Positions 50,477 through 60,063 of a stretch of DNA of 64,000 nt are shown piece by piece. A program made the translations under genes and the position numbers. Numbering within the stretch: position 1 is the first letter of the stretch; each line of letters starts with the position of its first letter. Origin of the DNA: Rhodocyclaceae bacterium. Lineage in GTDB: Bacteria; Pseudomonadota; Gammaproteobacteria; Burkholderiales; Rhodocyclaceae. The stretch lies in NCBI GenBank assembly GCA_018883265.1, contig VEQK01000002.1:1-64000 (forward strand), written 5' to 3'. The notes below the pieces were generated by a model. The model was given only the letters and a program-made list of their open reading frames with translations. It was not told the origin of the DNA and ran no database searches.

Positions 50477-52396
50477 ATGCCGGTCGTTAGAATCCTCAGC
50501 CTCATCCCACCGATGACGCAACTCAATACGCCGTATCCATCCACGGCATATCTGACCGGCTTTCTGCGTTCTCAGGGGCTGGATGCAGTACAGGATGATC
50601 TGGCGCTCAAGCTGGTGTTGTCGCTGTTATCGGCGCAAGGATTAGCAGACATTCGCGCTACTGCCTTGGCGCAGCCCGAAGAAGCGCGCAGCGCCAGCGT
50701 GAATGTTTTCCTCGATTATTTCGAGCGTTACCAACGAACCATTGAACCGACCATGGCCTTTCTTCAGGGTCGGGATACCACGCTGTGTCATCGCATTGCC
50801 AGCCGGGGTTTTCTGCCGGAAGGGCCTCGCTTCAATGCGCTGGATGCCTACGACGATGAGGCTGGTGACCCGCTCGGCTGGGCCTTCGGCGCCCTGGGTA
50901 CACAGGATCGGGCGCGCCATTACGCCACGCTCTATCTCAATGATCTGGCCGATGTGATCCGCGATGCGGTGGATGAGCGCTTCGAGTTCGTTCGTTATGC
51001 CGAATCGCTTGCAGCCAGCCAGCCGAGTTTTGAGCCGTTGGCACAGGCACTGGCGGCTGTACCCACCCTGGTGGATGCCACGCTGGATCAGCTCACCGTC
51101 GAGGCTGTTGAACAGGCACAGCCGGATCTCGTGCTGCTATCCGTGCCGTTCCCCGGCAGCGTTTATGCTGCGTTTCGTATTGCACAAACCATCCGGCGTG
51201 TCGCTCCGGCCGTTCGTATCGTTCTGGGCGGCGGCTTTGTCAATACCGAGCTGCGTCAGCTCACTGACCCCCGTGTCTTCGACTTTGTTGATTTCATCAC
51301 GCTGGATGCCGGCGAACGTCCGGTGCTCGCCATCATCGAATACCTGGCAGGCAAACGTTCGGCAGATCGCTTGGTGCGCACCTTTGTTCGAAGCGAGGGA
51401 GGGCAGGTAACGATGATTAATTTGCCCGAGCCCGACATTTCCTTTGCCGAAGTCGGAACCCCCACGTGGGATGGTCTACCGCTAAAGCACTACCTGTCCC
51501 TGCTTGACATGCTTAACCCTATGCACCGCCTGTGGAGTGACGGGCGCTGGAACAAGCTTACCATCGCACAGGGGTGCTACTGGAAGAAGTGCAGTTTCTG
51601 CGATATCAGTCTCGACTATATTTCCCGTTATGAAACCACGACCGCGGAACTACTGGTGGATCGTATCGAACAGATTATTGCCGAGACCGGTGAAACGGGT
51701 TTTCATTTCGTCGACGAAGCAGCGCCGCCAAAGATGCTCAAAGCTCTAGCCGACGAACTCATTCGCCGTGATGTCCAGATATCCTGGTGGGGCAATATCC
51801 GCTTTGAAAAAACGTTCACGCCTGAACTAGCCGAACTACTGGCCAATAGCGGTTGCATCGCCGTGTCCGGTGGCCTGGAAGTGGCCTCGGATCGCCTGTT
51901 GAAACTCATGCAGAAGGGCGTTTCAGTCGAGCAGGTCGCGCAGGTCACCCGGGGTTTTGCCGATGCGGGAATTCTCGTGCACGCTTATCTGATGTATGGC
52001 TTCCCAACGCAAACCGTTCAAGACACGGTGGATTCGCTGGAATATGTGCGCCAGCTTTTTGAAAACGGCTGTATCCAGAGTGGTTTTTTCCACCGGTTTG
52101 TCTGCACCGTGCATTCGCCGGTGGGGATGAATCCACAAGACTATGGCGTTGAACTATCGCCGCTGCCGCCAACAACTTTCGCCCGTAATGACGTCGGCTT
52201 TATTGACCCCAAGGGTGTGGATCACGATCTGCTGGGACAGGGCCTGAAGAAAGCCATCTACAACTTTATGCACGGTATCGGATTGGAACAGGACGTACGC
52301 GACTGGTTCGATCTGCCTCCGGCGTTGCCAAAAAAGCAGGTGCCCAAAACAACGGTGCCCAGGCAGAAGATTGCCCGAGCACTGGGTTTTGTCTGA
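50477..52396 (+). CDS. B12-binding-domain radical SAM protein
   Basis: A 639-residue protein. The N-terminal half has a Rossmann-like pattern of cobalamin-binding radical SAM enzymes (RILSLIPPMTQLNTPYPSTAYLTGFL, later PDLVLLSVPFPGSVYAAFRIAQ and VRIVLGGGF), without a DxHxxG histidine motif. The radical SAM core begins near residue 360 with GCYWKKCSFCD: Cys367, Cys372 and Cys375, spaced Cx4Cx2C rather than the canonical Cx3Cx2C. Members of this class methylate or rearrange unactivated carbons. It starts 19 nt after the OsmC-YcaO gene, so the two are likely co-expressed. Substrate unknown; no precursor peptide gene is visible. Confidence 0.88.
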   Translation: MPVVRILSLIPPMTQLNTPYPSTAYLTGFLRSQGLDAVQDDLALKLVLSLLSAQGLADIRATALAQPEEARSASVNVFLDYFERYQRTIEPTMAFLQGRDTTLCHRIASRGFLPEGPRFNALDAYDDEAGDPLGWAFGALGTQDRARHYATLYLNDLADVIRDAVDERFEFVRYAESLAASQPSFEPLAQALAAVPTLVDATLDQLTVEAVEQAQPDLVLLSVPFPGSVYAAFRIAQTIRRVAPAVRIVLGGGFVNTELRQLTDPRVFDFVDFITLDAGERPVLAIIEYLAGKRSADRLVRTFVRSEGGQVTMINLPEPDISFAEVGTPTWDGLPLKHYLSLLDMLNPMHRLWSDGRWNKLTIAQGCYWKKCSFCDISLDYISRYETTTAELLVDRIEQIIAETGETGFHFVDEAAPPKMLKALADELIRRDVQISWWGNIRFEKTFTPELAELLANSGCIAVSGGLEVASDRLLKLMQKGVSVEQVAQVTRGFADAGILVHAYLMYGFPTQTVQDTVDSLEYVRQLFENGCIQSGFFHRFVCTVHSPVGMNPQDYGVELSPLPPTTFARNDVGFIDPKGVDHDLLGQGLKKAIYNFMHGIGLEQDVRDWFDLPPALPKKQVPKTTVPRQKIARALGFV

Positions 52397-52404
52397 TATG
52401 ACCA

Positions 52405-52749
52405 TTACAGCAGGGTCCTGGCGTAAATCTCCGGGTCAAAACCGACCAAGACCTTTTTGCCAGTGTCGAGCACCGGGCGTTTGATGATGCTGGGATAGGT
52501 TTCCATCAGCATCTTTGCCTTGGCTTCATCGACATTCGCGCGTTCGGCATCAGCCAGCTTTTTCCACATCAGACCGCGGGTGTTAAGCAGCTTTTCCCAA
52601 CCGGCCCGATTGATCCAGTCGGGCAGGTGTTCAGCGGCGACGCCGGCCTTTTTATAGTCGACGAAGGTGTATTCGATACCGTTGGCGTCGAGCCAGGCGA
52701 ATGCCTTCTTCATGGTGTCGCAGTTTTTGATGCCGTAAACCGTGATCAT
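52405..52749 (-). CDS. ArsC/Spx-family thioredoxin-fold protein (YffB-like)
   Basis: A 114-residue protein of the ArsC/Spx family with the single active-site cysteine in YGIKNCDTMKKA at residues 5-16 and the later RPVLDTGKKVLVGF segment. The size and motif match the YffB subgroup, whose members bind glutathione in structural work but are not proven arsenate reductases. No ars genes are nearby. It lies 9 nt downstream of tex on the same strand and converges with the radical SAM gene. Confidence 0.9.
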   Translation of the reverse strand: MITVYGIKNCDTMKKAFAWLDANGIEYTFVDYKKAGVAAEHLPDWINRAGWEKLLNTRGLMWKKLADAERANVDEAKAKMLMETYPSIIKRPVLDTGKKVLVGFDPEIYARTLL

Positions 52750-52758
52750 GGGTGGCCC

Positions 52759-55095
52759 TTATTTCTTCAGTTTGGCGAATGCGGCGGCCATGGCGTTGTT
52801 AGGCGGTGGTGCACTGGGTCGATTCGATTTGCCCGCATTGGGTTGACGCTGATGCGATGCGCGGTTGCCGCTGGAACTGGAGTGATCATGACGCTCTCGC
52901 TTCGGCGCCGCTTCATCACTGAGACGCATGGTCAGCGCAATGCGTTTGCGTGGTAGATCGACTTCCAGCACTTTGACGCGGACGACTTGCCCGGCCTTAA
53001 CTACGTCATGCGGATCCTTGACATAGGTATTAGACAGGGCAGAAATGTGAACCAGGCCATCCTGATGCACACCGATGTCCACGAACGCACCAAAGGCGGC
53101 AACGTTGGTGACCACGCCTTCCAGCAACATGCCGGGTACGAGATCTTTCACCTCATTCACGCCCTCGGCAAAGCTGGCTGTCCTGAATTCCGGGCGTGGG
53201 TCGCGCCCGGGTTTTTCAAGTTCCCTGAAGATGTCCTGGACGGTGGGCAGGCCGAAACGTTCATCGGTGTATTTGCTGGCGCTCAGAGAACGCAATACGC
53301 TGTTGTTGCCCATGACGTCCTTGATCGGCTGCTTGATGTCGGCCAGGATTTTTTCGACGACTGGATACGCTTCCGGGTGCACAGATGAGGCATCAAGTGG
53401 ATTGTCACCATGGCGGATGCGCAGAAAGCCGGCAGCCTGTTCGAAGGTTTTGTCGCCCAGGCGCGGCACATTGAGGAGTTCCGATCGTGTTTTGAAGGCG
53501 CCATGGGTGTCACGGTAGCTGACAATGTTGCTGGCGAGGCCGGCATTGAGTCCGGAGATTCGGGTGAGCAGGGGGGCGGAAGCCGTATTGACATCGACAC
53601 CGACGGCGTTGACGCAGTCTTCCACGACAGCATCCAGGCTTCGTGCCAGCTTGAGTTGTGACACATCGTGCTGGTACTGGCCAACGCCAATCGATTTGGG
53701 TTCGATCTTGACCAGTTCAGCCAGCGGATCCTGAAGGCGACGGGCAATGGAGACAGCACCACGTAGTGAAACATCAAGATCGGGGAATTCACGCGCCGCG
53801 AGCTCGGAGGCCGAATAGACCGAAGCACCGGCCTCGGATACAACAATCTTCGCCAGTTTCAGTTCCGGGAACTGCTTCATCGTGTCGACGACCAATTTGT
53901 CGGTTTCACGGCTCGCCGTGCCGTTGCCGATCGCCACCAGGGTGACGTTAAAGCGTTTGGCCAATGCGGCAATGGTGGTGATGCCGCCGGCCCAATCGCG
54001 CCGAGGCTCGTGCGGATAAATCGTTTCAGTCGCCAGCAGTTTGCCGGTGGCGTCAACCACGGCGATCTTGCAGCCGGTACGGATGCCCGGGTCGATCCCC
54101 ATAGTCACGTGATGCCCGGCAGGAGCGGCGAGCAGCAGATCCTTGAGGTTCTTGCCAAAGATGCGGATAGCTTCCTCTTCGGCACGCTCACGGAGTTGGC
54201 CGACCAGATCAAGTTCCAGATGCAGCGCAAGTTTCACGCGCCAGGTCCAGCGAACGGTATCGTTCAGCCATTTGTCCGCAGCGCGGTTCAGTTGTTTGAT
54301 CCCGAAGCGATTGGCGATCCGTTGTTCGCAGGGGTTCGGTGCGGAGGTGGGTGTTTCCTGGGCGAGCTCGCTATCAAGCATTAGGGAGACCTGCAGAAAA
54401 CCTTCATTGCGACCACGCAACAGTGCTAGTGCCCGGTGCGAGGGCATCGCATTGAGCGGTTCATGGAAATCGAACCAGTCACGGAATTTGGCACCCTCGG
54501 TTTCCTTGCCTTCGATGACTTTGGAACGCACCATGCCGTGTTCGTTGAGATAGTCGCGCAATTGACCGACCAGTTCCGGATCCTCGGCGAAGCGTTCCAT
54601 CAGAATCTGTCGCGCTCCATCCAGCACCGCTTTGCTGTCGGCAAAGCCCGCCTCGGTATTGAGGTACTTGATGGCTTCGGTTTCCGGGTTGAGCTCGGGG
54701 TTGTCGAGTAAGGCGCTTGCCAGCGGCTCGATACCGGCCTCACGGGCGATCTGCGCTTTAGTGCGGCGCTTCTGCTTGAACGGAAGATAGAGGTCTTCGA
54801 GGCGCTGCTTGGTTTCGGCGCCCTCGATGTCGGCCTTCAGTTCGGGCGTGAGTTTGCCCTGTTCTTCGATGGACGCGAGGATGCTCTGGCGGCGATCCTC
54901 AAGCTCCCGCAGATAGATCAGTCGTTCCTCAAGCGTCCGCAGCTGCGTATCGTCGAGACCACCGGTCACTTCTTTGCGGTAACGGGCGATGAAGGGAACG
55001 GTGGCTCCCTCGTCTAGCAGTTGAATGGCGGCTCTGACCTGTTCGGTTCTGACCTGAAGTTCTGAAGCAATCTGTTCGTCGATAATCAGCGGCAT
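52759..55095 (-). CDS. tex: Tex-family RNA-binding transcriptional accessory protein
   Basis: A 778-residue protein with the Tex layout: N-terminal helical domain ([24 protein letters not shown]), RNase H-like YqgF fold ([16 protein letters not shown]), helix-hairpin-helix repeats ([15 protein letters not shown]), and a C-terminal S1 RNA-binding domain at about 640-715 ([19 protein letters not shown]). A basic, Asn/Ser-rich tail follows the S1 domain. Tex affects transcription of toxins and stress genes in several bacteria; its mechanism is not settled. ATG 55095 is the family start. Confidence 0.97.
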   Translation of the reverse strand: MPLIIDEQIASELQVRTEQVRAAIQLLDEGATVPFIARYRKEVTGGLDDTQLRTLEERLIYLRELEDRRQSILASIEEQGKLTPELKADIEGAETKQRLEDLYLPFKQKRRTKAQIAREAGIEPLASALLDNPELNPETEAIKYLNTEAGFADSKAVLDGARQILMERFAEDPELVGQLRDYLNEHGMVRSKVIEGKETEGAKFRDWFDFHEPLNAMPSHRALALLRGRNEGFLQVSLMLDSELAQETPTSAPNPCEQRIANRFGIKQLNRAADKWLNDTVRWTWRVKLALHLELDLVGQLRERAEEEAIRIFGKNLKDLLLAAPAGHHVTMGIDPGIRTGCKIAVVDATGKLLATETIYPHEPRRDWAGGITTIAALAKRFNVTLVAIGNGTASRETDKLVVDTMKQFPELKLAKIVVSEAGASVYSASELAAREFPDLDVSLRGAVSIARRLQDPLAELVKIEPKSIGVGQYQHDVSQLKLARSLDAVVEDCVNAVGVDVNTASAPLLTRISGLNAGLASNIVSYRDTHGAFKTRSELLNVPRLGDKTFEQAAGFLRIRHGDNPLDASSVHPEAYPVVEKILADIKQPIKDVMGNNSVLRSLSASKYTDERFGLPTVQDIFRELEKPGRDPRPEFRTASFAEGVNEVKDLVPGMLLEGVVTNVAAFGAFVDIGVHQDGLVHISALSNTYVKDPHDVVKAGQVVRVKVLEVDLPRKRIALTMRLSDEAAPKRERHDHSSSSGNRASHQRQPNAGKSNRPSAPPPNNAMAAAFAKLKK

Positions 55096-55161
55096 AAATT
55101 CAACAAGTGATGAAGCGCCATTGAATGGCACGGGTATGGTCTGAAAAGGGAAAGGTAACGC

Positions 55162-55869
55162 TTATTGCTGCGCAGATTGCGTGAGCCAGACGCATTTACC
55201 GCCCGATTCCTTCTGGATCTGTTCCAGAATCTTCTGGTGCGCCAGCAGATCGGCGTCGCTTGCCGTGATCCGGGTCAGGCGTCCAAGCCGCGCCGCATCA
55301 CTTCCTGCTGCCAGGCTCTGGGCGGTTTCTTCAAACACCATGGCCAGGCCATCCTGACCACGCGTCATCATGAGATAAACCTCGGCCAGCAGTTCCGCAT
55401 CAAGCAGGGCGCCGTGCAGATTTCGGTGCGAGTTATCGATTTCCAGTCGTTCGCACAACGCATCGAGACTATTGCGTTTGCCCGGATAGTTATCGCGGGC
55501 CATCTTCAGCGTATCGGTCACCGAGGCGCAGAAATCGGTGACCGGCGACTTACCGAGTAGCTCGAGCTCGCTGTTCAGGAATCCTACGTCAAACGGTGCG
55601 TTGTGAATGACCAGTTCGGCACCATCGATGAAATCGAGAAAGTTGTCGACGATATCGCCGAAACGCGGTTTATCGGCGAGGAACTCGCGCGAGATACCGT
55701 GAACGGCCTGAGCGCCTTCGTCGATATCGCGATCCGGGTTGATGTAGTGGTGAAAGTGACGGTGAGTCAGACGCCGGTTGACGACCTCGACACCAGCGAC
55801 CTCGATGATTCGGTGCCCCTGGCGCGGATCCAGGCCGGTAGTTTCGGTGTCGAGAATAATCTGGCGCAT
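55162..55869 (-). CDS. dnaQ: DNA polymerase III epsilon subunit (3'-5' proofreading exonuclease)
   Basis: Proofreading exonuclease of the replicative polymerase. The 235-residue DEDDh protein has LDTETTGLDP with Asp7 and Glu9, the VIHNAPFDVGFL motif with the second Asp, and the HGALLDA motif with the catalytic histidine and final Asp. The C-terminal 40 residues form the alpha-binding tail. It is 27 nt downstream of rnhA; rnhA-dnaQ linkage is conserved in proteobacteria, including E. coli. Confidence 0.97.
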   Translation of the reverse strand: MRQIILDTETTGLDPRQGHRIIEVAGVEVVNRRLTHRHFHHYINPDRDIDEGAQAVHGISREFLADKPRFGDIVDNFLDFIDGAELVIHNAPFDVGFLNSELELLGKSPVTDFCASVTDTLKMARDNYPGKRNSLDALCERLEIDNSHRNLHGALLDAELLAEVYLMMTRGQDGLAMVFEETAQSLAAGSDAARLGRLTRITASDADLLAHQKILEQIQKESGGKCVWLTQSAQQ

Positions 55870-55896
55870 GTGCGGTGTCCGTTGGATAGAGTAATT

Positions 55897-56355
55897 TTAC
55901 AGGCTTTGCAGCGCATCGATGCCCTGGTTTGCCAGGGCGTCCGCCCGTTCGTTTTCCGGGTGGCCGGCATGCCCTTTGACCCAGTGCCAGGTAATGGAAA
56001 ATTGTTGCGCGAGCAGATCCAGTTGTTGCCAGAGGTCGGCATTCTTGACGGGTTTTCTGTCCGAAGTTTTCCAGCCATTTTTCTTCCAGCCGTGAATCCA
56101 GGACTGCATGCCCTGTTGCACGTACTTCGAATCAGTATGAATTTCCACCGGAACAGCGGTATCGCTTTTGAGAGTCTGCAGACCCGAGATGACCGCCATC
56201 AATTCCATTCGGTTGTTGGTCGTGTCAGGTGCGCCGCCATAGAGGGTTTTTTCGTGGTCCCGATAACGCAGCAGAACCCCCCAGCCCCCGGGCCCGGGGT
56301 TACCGCGACAGGCGCCATCAGTATAGATACGAATGGGGTGGGGGTGATGGCTCAT
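55897..56355 (-). CDS. rnhA: Ribonuclease HI
   Basis: Degrades RNA in RNA/DNA hybrids. The 152-residue protein retains the catalytic acids: Asp13 in [14 protein letters not shown], Glu51 in NNRMEL, Asp75 in HTDSKYV, and Asp in [10 protein letters not shown], plus the WVKGHAGH histidine loop. The open frame runs 58 codons further upstream into the methyltransferase gene, but the ATG at 56355, overlapping that gene's stop (ATGA), gives the family length. Confidence 0.98.
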   Translation of the reverse strand: MSHHPHPIRIYTDGACRGNPGPGGWGVLLRYRDHEKTLYGGAPDTTNNRMELMAVISGLQTLKSDTAVPVEIHTDSKYVQQGMQSWIHGWKKNGWKTSDRKPVKNADLWQQLDLLAQQFSITWHWVKGHAGHPENERADALANQGIDALQSL

Positions 56356-57134
56356 GATGATTTCCGGCTCTGTTGTTCCGTGACCAGCGACGCCTTTGGC
56401 GCCAGTTTTTGTTCTTTGCCGAGCCAGTTGGGCGTGAGCAGTGTCAGCCCGGCAACCCGCTTGATGGCCATGACCGCGTAACAGGCGCCGGCGAATCCCC
56501 ACCAACGGTCGCCGGCAAACTCCAGCCATTTCATGTGGGACAGGCTGCGTTCACTACGACAGGGCGGGGAGTAGCATCCGAAGCGGCCGCGCGCAACCTC
56601 GAAATCAAGCAGCTTGAGCCAGTCCTTGAGGCGGTGAATCGCCAGGTAATGACCCGGCCAGGGGAATGCGACTTTGCCCGGGGCCCGGGCCTGGCTAAGG
56701 TTGTTTCGTAGTCCCCAGAGCGATAGGGGATTGAAGCCCAGTACCAGAAGACGTCCTTCGGGGCGCAATACCCGTTGGGCTTCGCGTAACACCTGATGGG
56801 GTTGCGGATGGAATTCAAGAACGTAGGGCAATACAAGTAGATCGAGGCTGTCGGTACCAAACGGCAGCGCGGCTGCATCGGTGCTCAGTGCAAACGGGGT
56901 GTTCCCTTGCCGGACGAAGTCGTGATCGGGTCGCAGTGGACCACAGCGAAAACGGTGCTGCGCCCGGTTGTGCGCCAGGAAATCCAGGGTTTCACAACCT
57001 ATCTGGGCGGCCTGAAGACCAAATACGTCCAGCAATAACGCATCAGCTGTTTCCAGGGACCAATCGGCTATGTAACGACCAGCCGGTGTCAGGAACCAGT
57101 CGGGGGGAGGTGACGATGAAGGGGGGGTGTACAT
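56352..57134 (-). CDS. Class I SAM-dependent methyltransferase (YafS-like)
   Basis: A 260-residue methyltransferase-11-type protein. The glycine motif is degenerate ([13 protein letters not shown]), but the [47 protein letters not shown] block is typical. Its position between gloB and rnhA-dnaQ, with gloB divergent, matches yafS in E. coli. The substrate is unknown. Its stop overlaps the rnhA start, so the two are translationally coupled. Confidence 0.88.
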   Translation of the reverse strand: MYTPPSSSPPPDWFLTPAGRYIADWSLETADALLLDVFGLQAAQIGCETLDFLAHNRAQHRFRCGPLRPDHDFVRQGNTPFALSTDAAALPFGTDSLDLLVLPYVLEFHPQPHQVLREAQRVLRPEGRLLVLGFNPLSLWGLRNNLSQARAPGKVAFPWPGHYLAIHRLKDWLKLLDFEVARGRFGCYSPPCRSERSLSHMKWLEFAGDRWWGFAGACYAVMAIKRVAGLTLLTPNWLGKEQKLAPKASLVTEQQSRKSS

Positions 57135-57263
57135 CCGTTGGGCAGGCTTCGTTTGATAGCACCGAGTTTGACAATGCTATTGGCTCGGGGAAAATCCGGA
57201 TCATATTTTACTCTGTCAGTGTGCCCATCCATGATTGCCCCTCCCAGAGGCCAGTTGGCCTCA

Positions 57264-58088
57264 ATGTCTGCCAGCGCCACGCCTGACTTTTACGTCACCG
57301 GACTGCCGGCATTCAATGACAACTACATCTGGCTTATCCGGTCAGCGTCACTGGAAGGTATCGTCGCCGTTGATCCGGGGGATGCTGCACCAGTGATAGA
57401 GGCCTGTCGGCGTTCGGGTCAACAATTGCAGCAGGTTTGGCTGACACATCATCATGCGGACCATACGGGGGGTGTCTCCGAGCTGGCTGCCTGGGTAGCG
57501 ACCCGGGGCGGTCAGCTAACGGTCTGTGGGCCGCAGCACGAACAGATTGCCGGGCTTACCCGACCCTTGCAGGGGGGTGAACACTGGGCGTTGAGTCCGC
57601 AGCTCAATGTCGATGTGCTTGCCGTGCCCGGTCATACCCGTGGCCATATTGCCTATGTATTGCGAGGTACAGACACCGTTCAACCGCCTGCTTTGTTTTG
57701 CGGCGATGTTCTGTTTGGCCTGGGTTGCGGCAGGTTGTTCGAAGGCACGGCAGATCAGATGTGGACATCGCTGGGCAGGATAAGGACGTTACCACCCGAG
57801 ACACGCATCTACTGCGCTCATGAATACACGCTGCTGAATCTGCCGTTTGCAGAGTCTGTCGATCCCGGGAATTCGGCGCTGATGGCAAGAGGTCTGGAAA
57901 TCCGGCGCCTGCGCCAGGCCGGAGAACCCACCGTGCCGCTGATACTGGCCGAGGAGTGTGCCACTAATCCGTTTTTGCGCAGTGATGAAGTGGCCTTGCG
58001 CAATGCCGTCATGCTGCCCGGTGACTCAGCCCCTGTTGAAGTCTTTACACGATTGCGTCAGATGCGGGATTCCTTCAAAGCCAGCTAG
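57264..58088 (+). CDS. gloB: Hydroxyacylglutathione hydrolase (glyoxalase II)
   Basis: Hydrolyses S-lactoylglutathione in methylglyoxal detoxification. The metallo-beta-lactamase motif THHHADHTGG is at 61-70, with further ligands in VPGHTRGHIAY, FCGDVLFGLGCGR and YCAHEYT, and the C-terminal glutathione-binding half ends in ATNPFLR...LRQMRDSFK. ATG 57264 (274 residues) is chosen over in-frame ATG 57231 because the family starts close to LPAFNDNYIWLI. A TTGACA at 57168-57173 may be its -35 but no convincing -10 follows. Confidence 0.95.
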   Translation: MSASATPDFYVTGLPAFNDNYIWLIRSASLEGIVAVDPGDAAPVIEACRRSGQQLQQVWLTHHHADHTGGVSELAAWVATRGGQLTVCGPQHEQIAGLTRPLQGGEHWALSPQLNVDVLAVPGHTRGHIAYVLRGTDTVQPPALFCGDVLFGLGCGRLFEGTADQMWTSLGRIRTLPPETRIYCAHEYTLLNLPFAESVDPGNSALMARGLEIRRLRQAGEPTVPLILAEECATNPFLRSDEVALRNAVMLPGDSAPVEVFTRLRQMRDSFKAS

Positions 58089-58114
58089 CAACCGGCAGGA
58101 TCCGTAACAGCAAA

Positions 58115-58945
58115 CTAGTAGAGCTGGTACCAGGGTTTGCTGCGATGGATCCCTTCGGTGAGGAAGCGGCTGTTCGGATAGTTTTTGCGCAGAATACGAT
58201 CGCTATCTGACTGGAGATCGGTCAATCCCAACTGACCATAGCTATAGGACATCACGGCCAGGGCTTCTTCGACGGCCGGGGCATCCGGATAGAAACGCAC
58301 CACGTTCTGGGCACGGTTGGCCGAGGCCAGCCAGGCGCCACGTCGCACGTAGAAGTTGGCAACGTGCAGTTCATGCGAGGCGAGAGCGTTGACCAGCCAC
58401 AGCATCCGTTTGGCGGCATCATCGCGGTATTTGCTGTTCGGGAAGTTGTCGTAGAGATAACGGAATGCCAGGAACGACTCGCGCATACTCTTGGGGTCGC
58501 GCTCGGTAGGGTCCTGCTGCGTGACGTAACCGCCGTAACCCAGATCCTCATTGAAGCCGATCATGCCCTTGAGGTAATAGACATAATCCAGGTTGGGATG
58601 ATTCGGGTGCAGTTTGATGAAGCGGTCGGCTGCTGCATTTCCCTCGGCCGGCTCATTGGCTTTGTAATGCGCATAAGCCGTTTCGATCTGCGCCTGCTGG
58701 GCATAAGTGCCGTAGGGGTAGCGGGCTTCCAGTTTTTCGTAGAACTTGACGGCCTGCTCGTAGTTGCCTTCTTCCAGCGATTCCTTGGCGGTTGTATACA
58801 GCTTATTGGCGGACCAGCCCTTGGTCGGGTCGGTTTCATCCTGGAAGATGGCGCAGCCGTTCATGCCCAGAACAGCCAGGCTGACGATGAGGGCATAGCG
58901 GGGGGAATGTCGTGAGATGCGCTCGCGAAGAGTTCGGCCAGGCAT
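58115..58945 (-). CDS. bamD: Outer membrane assembly lipoprotein BamD
   Basis: Essential lipoprotein partner of BamA. The 276-residue precursor has a signal peptide with a loose lipobox, MNGC, making Cys31 the lipidated residue. TPR-like helices follow (YTTAKESLEEGNYEQAVKFYEKLEARYPYG, the classical BamD first repeat). The open frame extends 63 codons further upstream toward rluD, but those residues do not look like a signal peptide. It is divergent from rluD, a conserved arrangement. Confidence 0.96.
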   Translation of the reverse strand: MPGRTLRERISRHSPRYALIVSLAVLGMNGCAIFQDETDPTKGWSANKLYTTAKESLEEGNYEQAVKFYEKLEARYPYGTYAQQAQIETAYAHYKANEPAEGNAAADRFIKLHPNHPNLDYVYYLKGMIGFNEDLGYGGYVTQQDPTERDPKSMRESFLAFRYLYDNFPNSKYRDDAAKRMLWLVNALASHELHVANFYVRRGAWLASANRAQNVVRFYPDAPAVEEALAVMSYSYGQLGLTDLQSDSDRILRKNYPNSRFLTEGIHRSKPWYQLY

Positions 58946-59042
58946 GCAGTTCAGGGGTTGCGGTGAGAGGATTGAAACAGTTTGTTGGGGATTGTGATGC
59001 CAGAAATGGTCGATAGCGCCGATAACCGCTAGACTACGCCTC

Positions 59043-60062
59043 ATGAAAACGCAGTCCGGATCCGCCAAACCCATCAAAAACCTTTTGCCGGAGGCCCTGG
59101 AGGATCTGGAAGATAACATTTTAAATGATAGCACGCTGCATCGTGTGGCTGCCGACGGCGGCAGGCTCGATCAGGTATTGGCTGATTGCGTGCCGGAGCA
59201 TTCCCGGAACCGTTTGCAGCAGTGGGTCAAGGCAGGCCGGGTCGATGTCGACGGCAAAACGGTAACCGAGCCCAAGTACAAGATCTACGGGGGTGAATCT
59301 CTGGCGATCCGGGTCGATCAGGTTCTGACCGAAGCCGAAGCGGGTCAGTTTCAACCGGAAGTGATGGATCTGCCGATCGTCTACGAAGACGACCAGATTC
59401 TCGTGATTAATAAACCGCCAGGTCTGGTGGTTCATCCGGCCGCCGGTAACTGGCAGGGGACCTTGCTGAATGGGTTGTTGGCGCATGATCCGGTCTTTAT
59501 GCATTTACCGCGGGCCGGCATCGTGCACCGCCTGGATAAAGACACCTCGGGGTTGATGGTGGTCGCCAGAACACTGGCGGCGCACACCCATCTGGTGCGC
59601 CAGCTGCAGGCGCGTTCGGTGAAGCGACTCTATCGCGCCGTAGTCTGCGGGGTTCCCAAGGTGGATGGCACGGTGAATGCGCCAATCGGCCGGGATCCGC
59701 GTCAGCGTATCCGTATGGCTGTCACTAGCCAGGGCAAGGAAGCCATCACGCATTACCGGCTACTCGAAGTTTTTCCGGGTTGCAGTCTGGTTGAGTGTAC
59801 CCTGGAGACCGGGCGTACGCATCAGATTCGTGTGCATATGGCGCACCTGGGGCATCCGCTCGTGGGCGACGAGACCTATCTGGGCGGTCGGCGGCATCCT
59901 TTGCCGGAACCTGCCGCACAATTCGGGCGGCAGGCACTACATGCACGTCAGCTTGGCCTGATTCATCCGGAAACCGGTGAGCCCATGCGCTGGACGGCGC
60001 AAGTCCCCGCCGATATGGGGCAATTGCTCGAAGACTTGCGTGATCTGGCCGGAGAAGCCTGA
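59043..60062 (+). CDS. rluD: 23S rRNA pseudouridine synthase RluD
   Basis: Makes pseudouridines in helix 69 of 23S rRNA. The 339-residue protein has an N-terminal S4-like domain (RLDQVLADCVPEHSRNRLQQWVKAGRVDVDG) and the RluA-type catalytic motif HRLDKDTSG at 162-170 with Asp165. The first 30 residues before the S4 domain are unusual and acidic. RluD rather than another RluA-family enzyme is inferred from the bamD/rluD/pgeF neighbourhood. Confidence 0.95.
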   Translation: MKTQSGSAKPIKNLLPEALEDLEDNILNDSTLHRVAADGGRLDQVLADCVPEHSRNRLQQWVKAGRVDVDGKTVTEPKYKIYGGESLAIRVDQVLTEAEAGQFQPEVMDLPIVYEDDQILVINKPPGLVVHPAAGNWQGTLLNGLLAHDPVFMHLPRAGIVHRLDKDTSGLMVVARTLAAHTHLVRQLQARSVKRLYRAVVCGVPKVDGTVNAPIGRDPRQRIRMAVTSQGKEAITHYRLLEVFPGCSLVECTLETGRTHQIRVHMAHLGHPLVGDETYLGGRRHPLPEPAAQFGRQALHARQLGLIHPETGEPMRWTAQVPADMGQLLEDLRDLAGEA

Positions 60063-60063
60063 A

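Noticed and set aside
55603..56481. 292-codon plus-strand open frame opposite dnaQ and rnhA
   Set aside because: Shadow of two well-conserved minus-strand genes with intact catalytic residues.
57168..57196. Full promoter for gloB with TTGACA
   Set aside because: The -35 is perfect, but the hexamer at 17 nt spacing (AAAATC) is too poor to call.
58089..58114. Bidirectional terminator between gloB and bamD
   Set aside because: Only a 4-bp CTAG symmetry and no T run were found.
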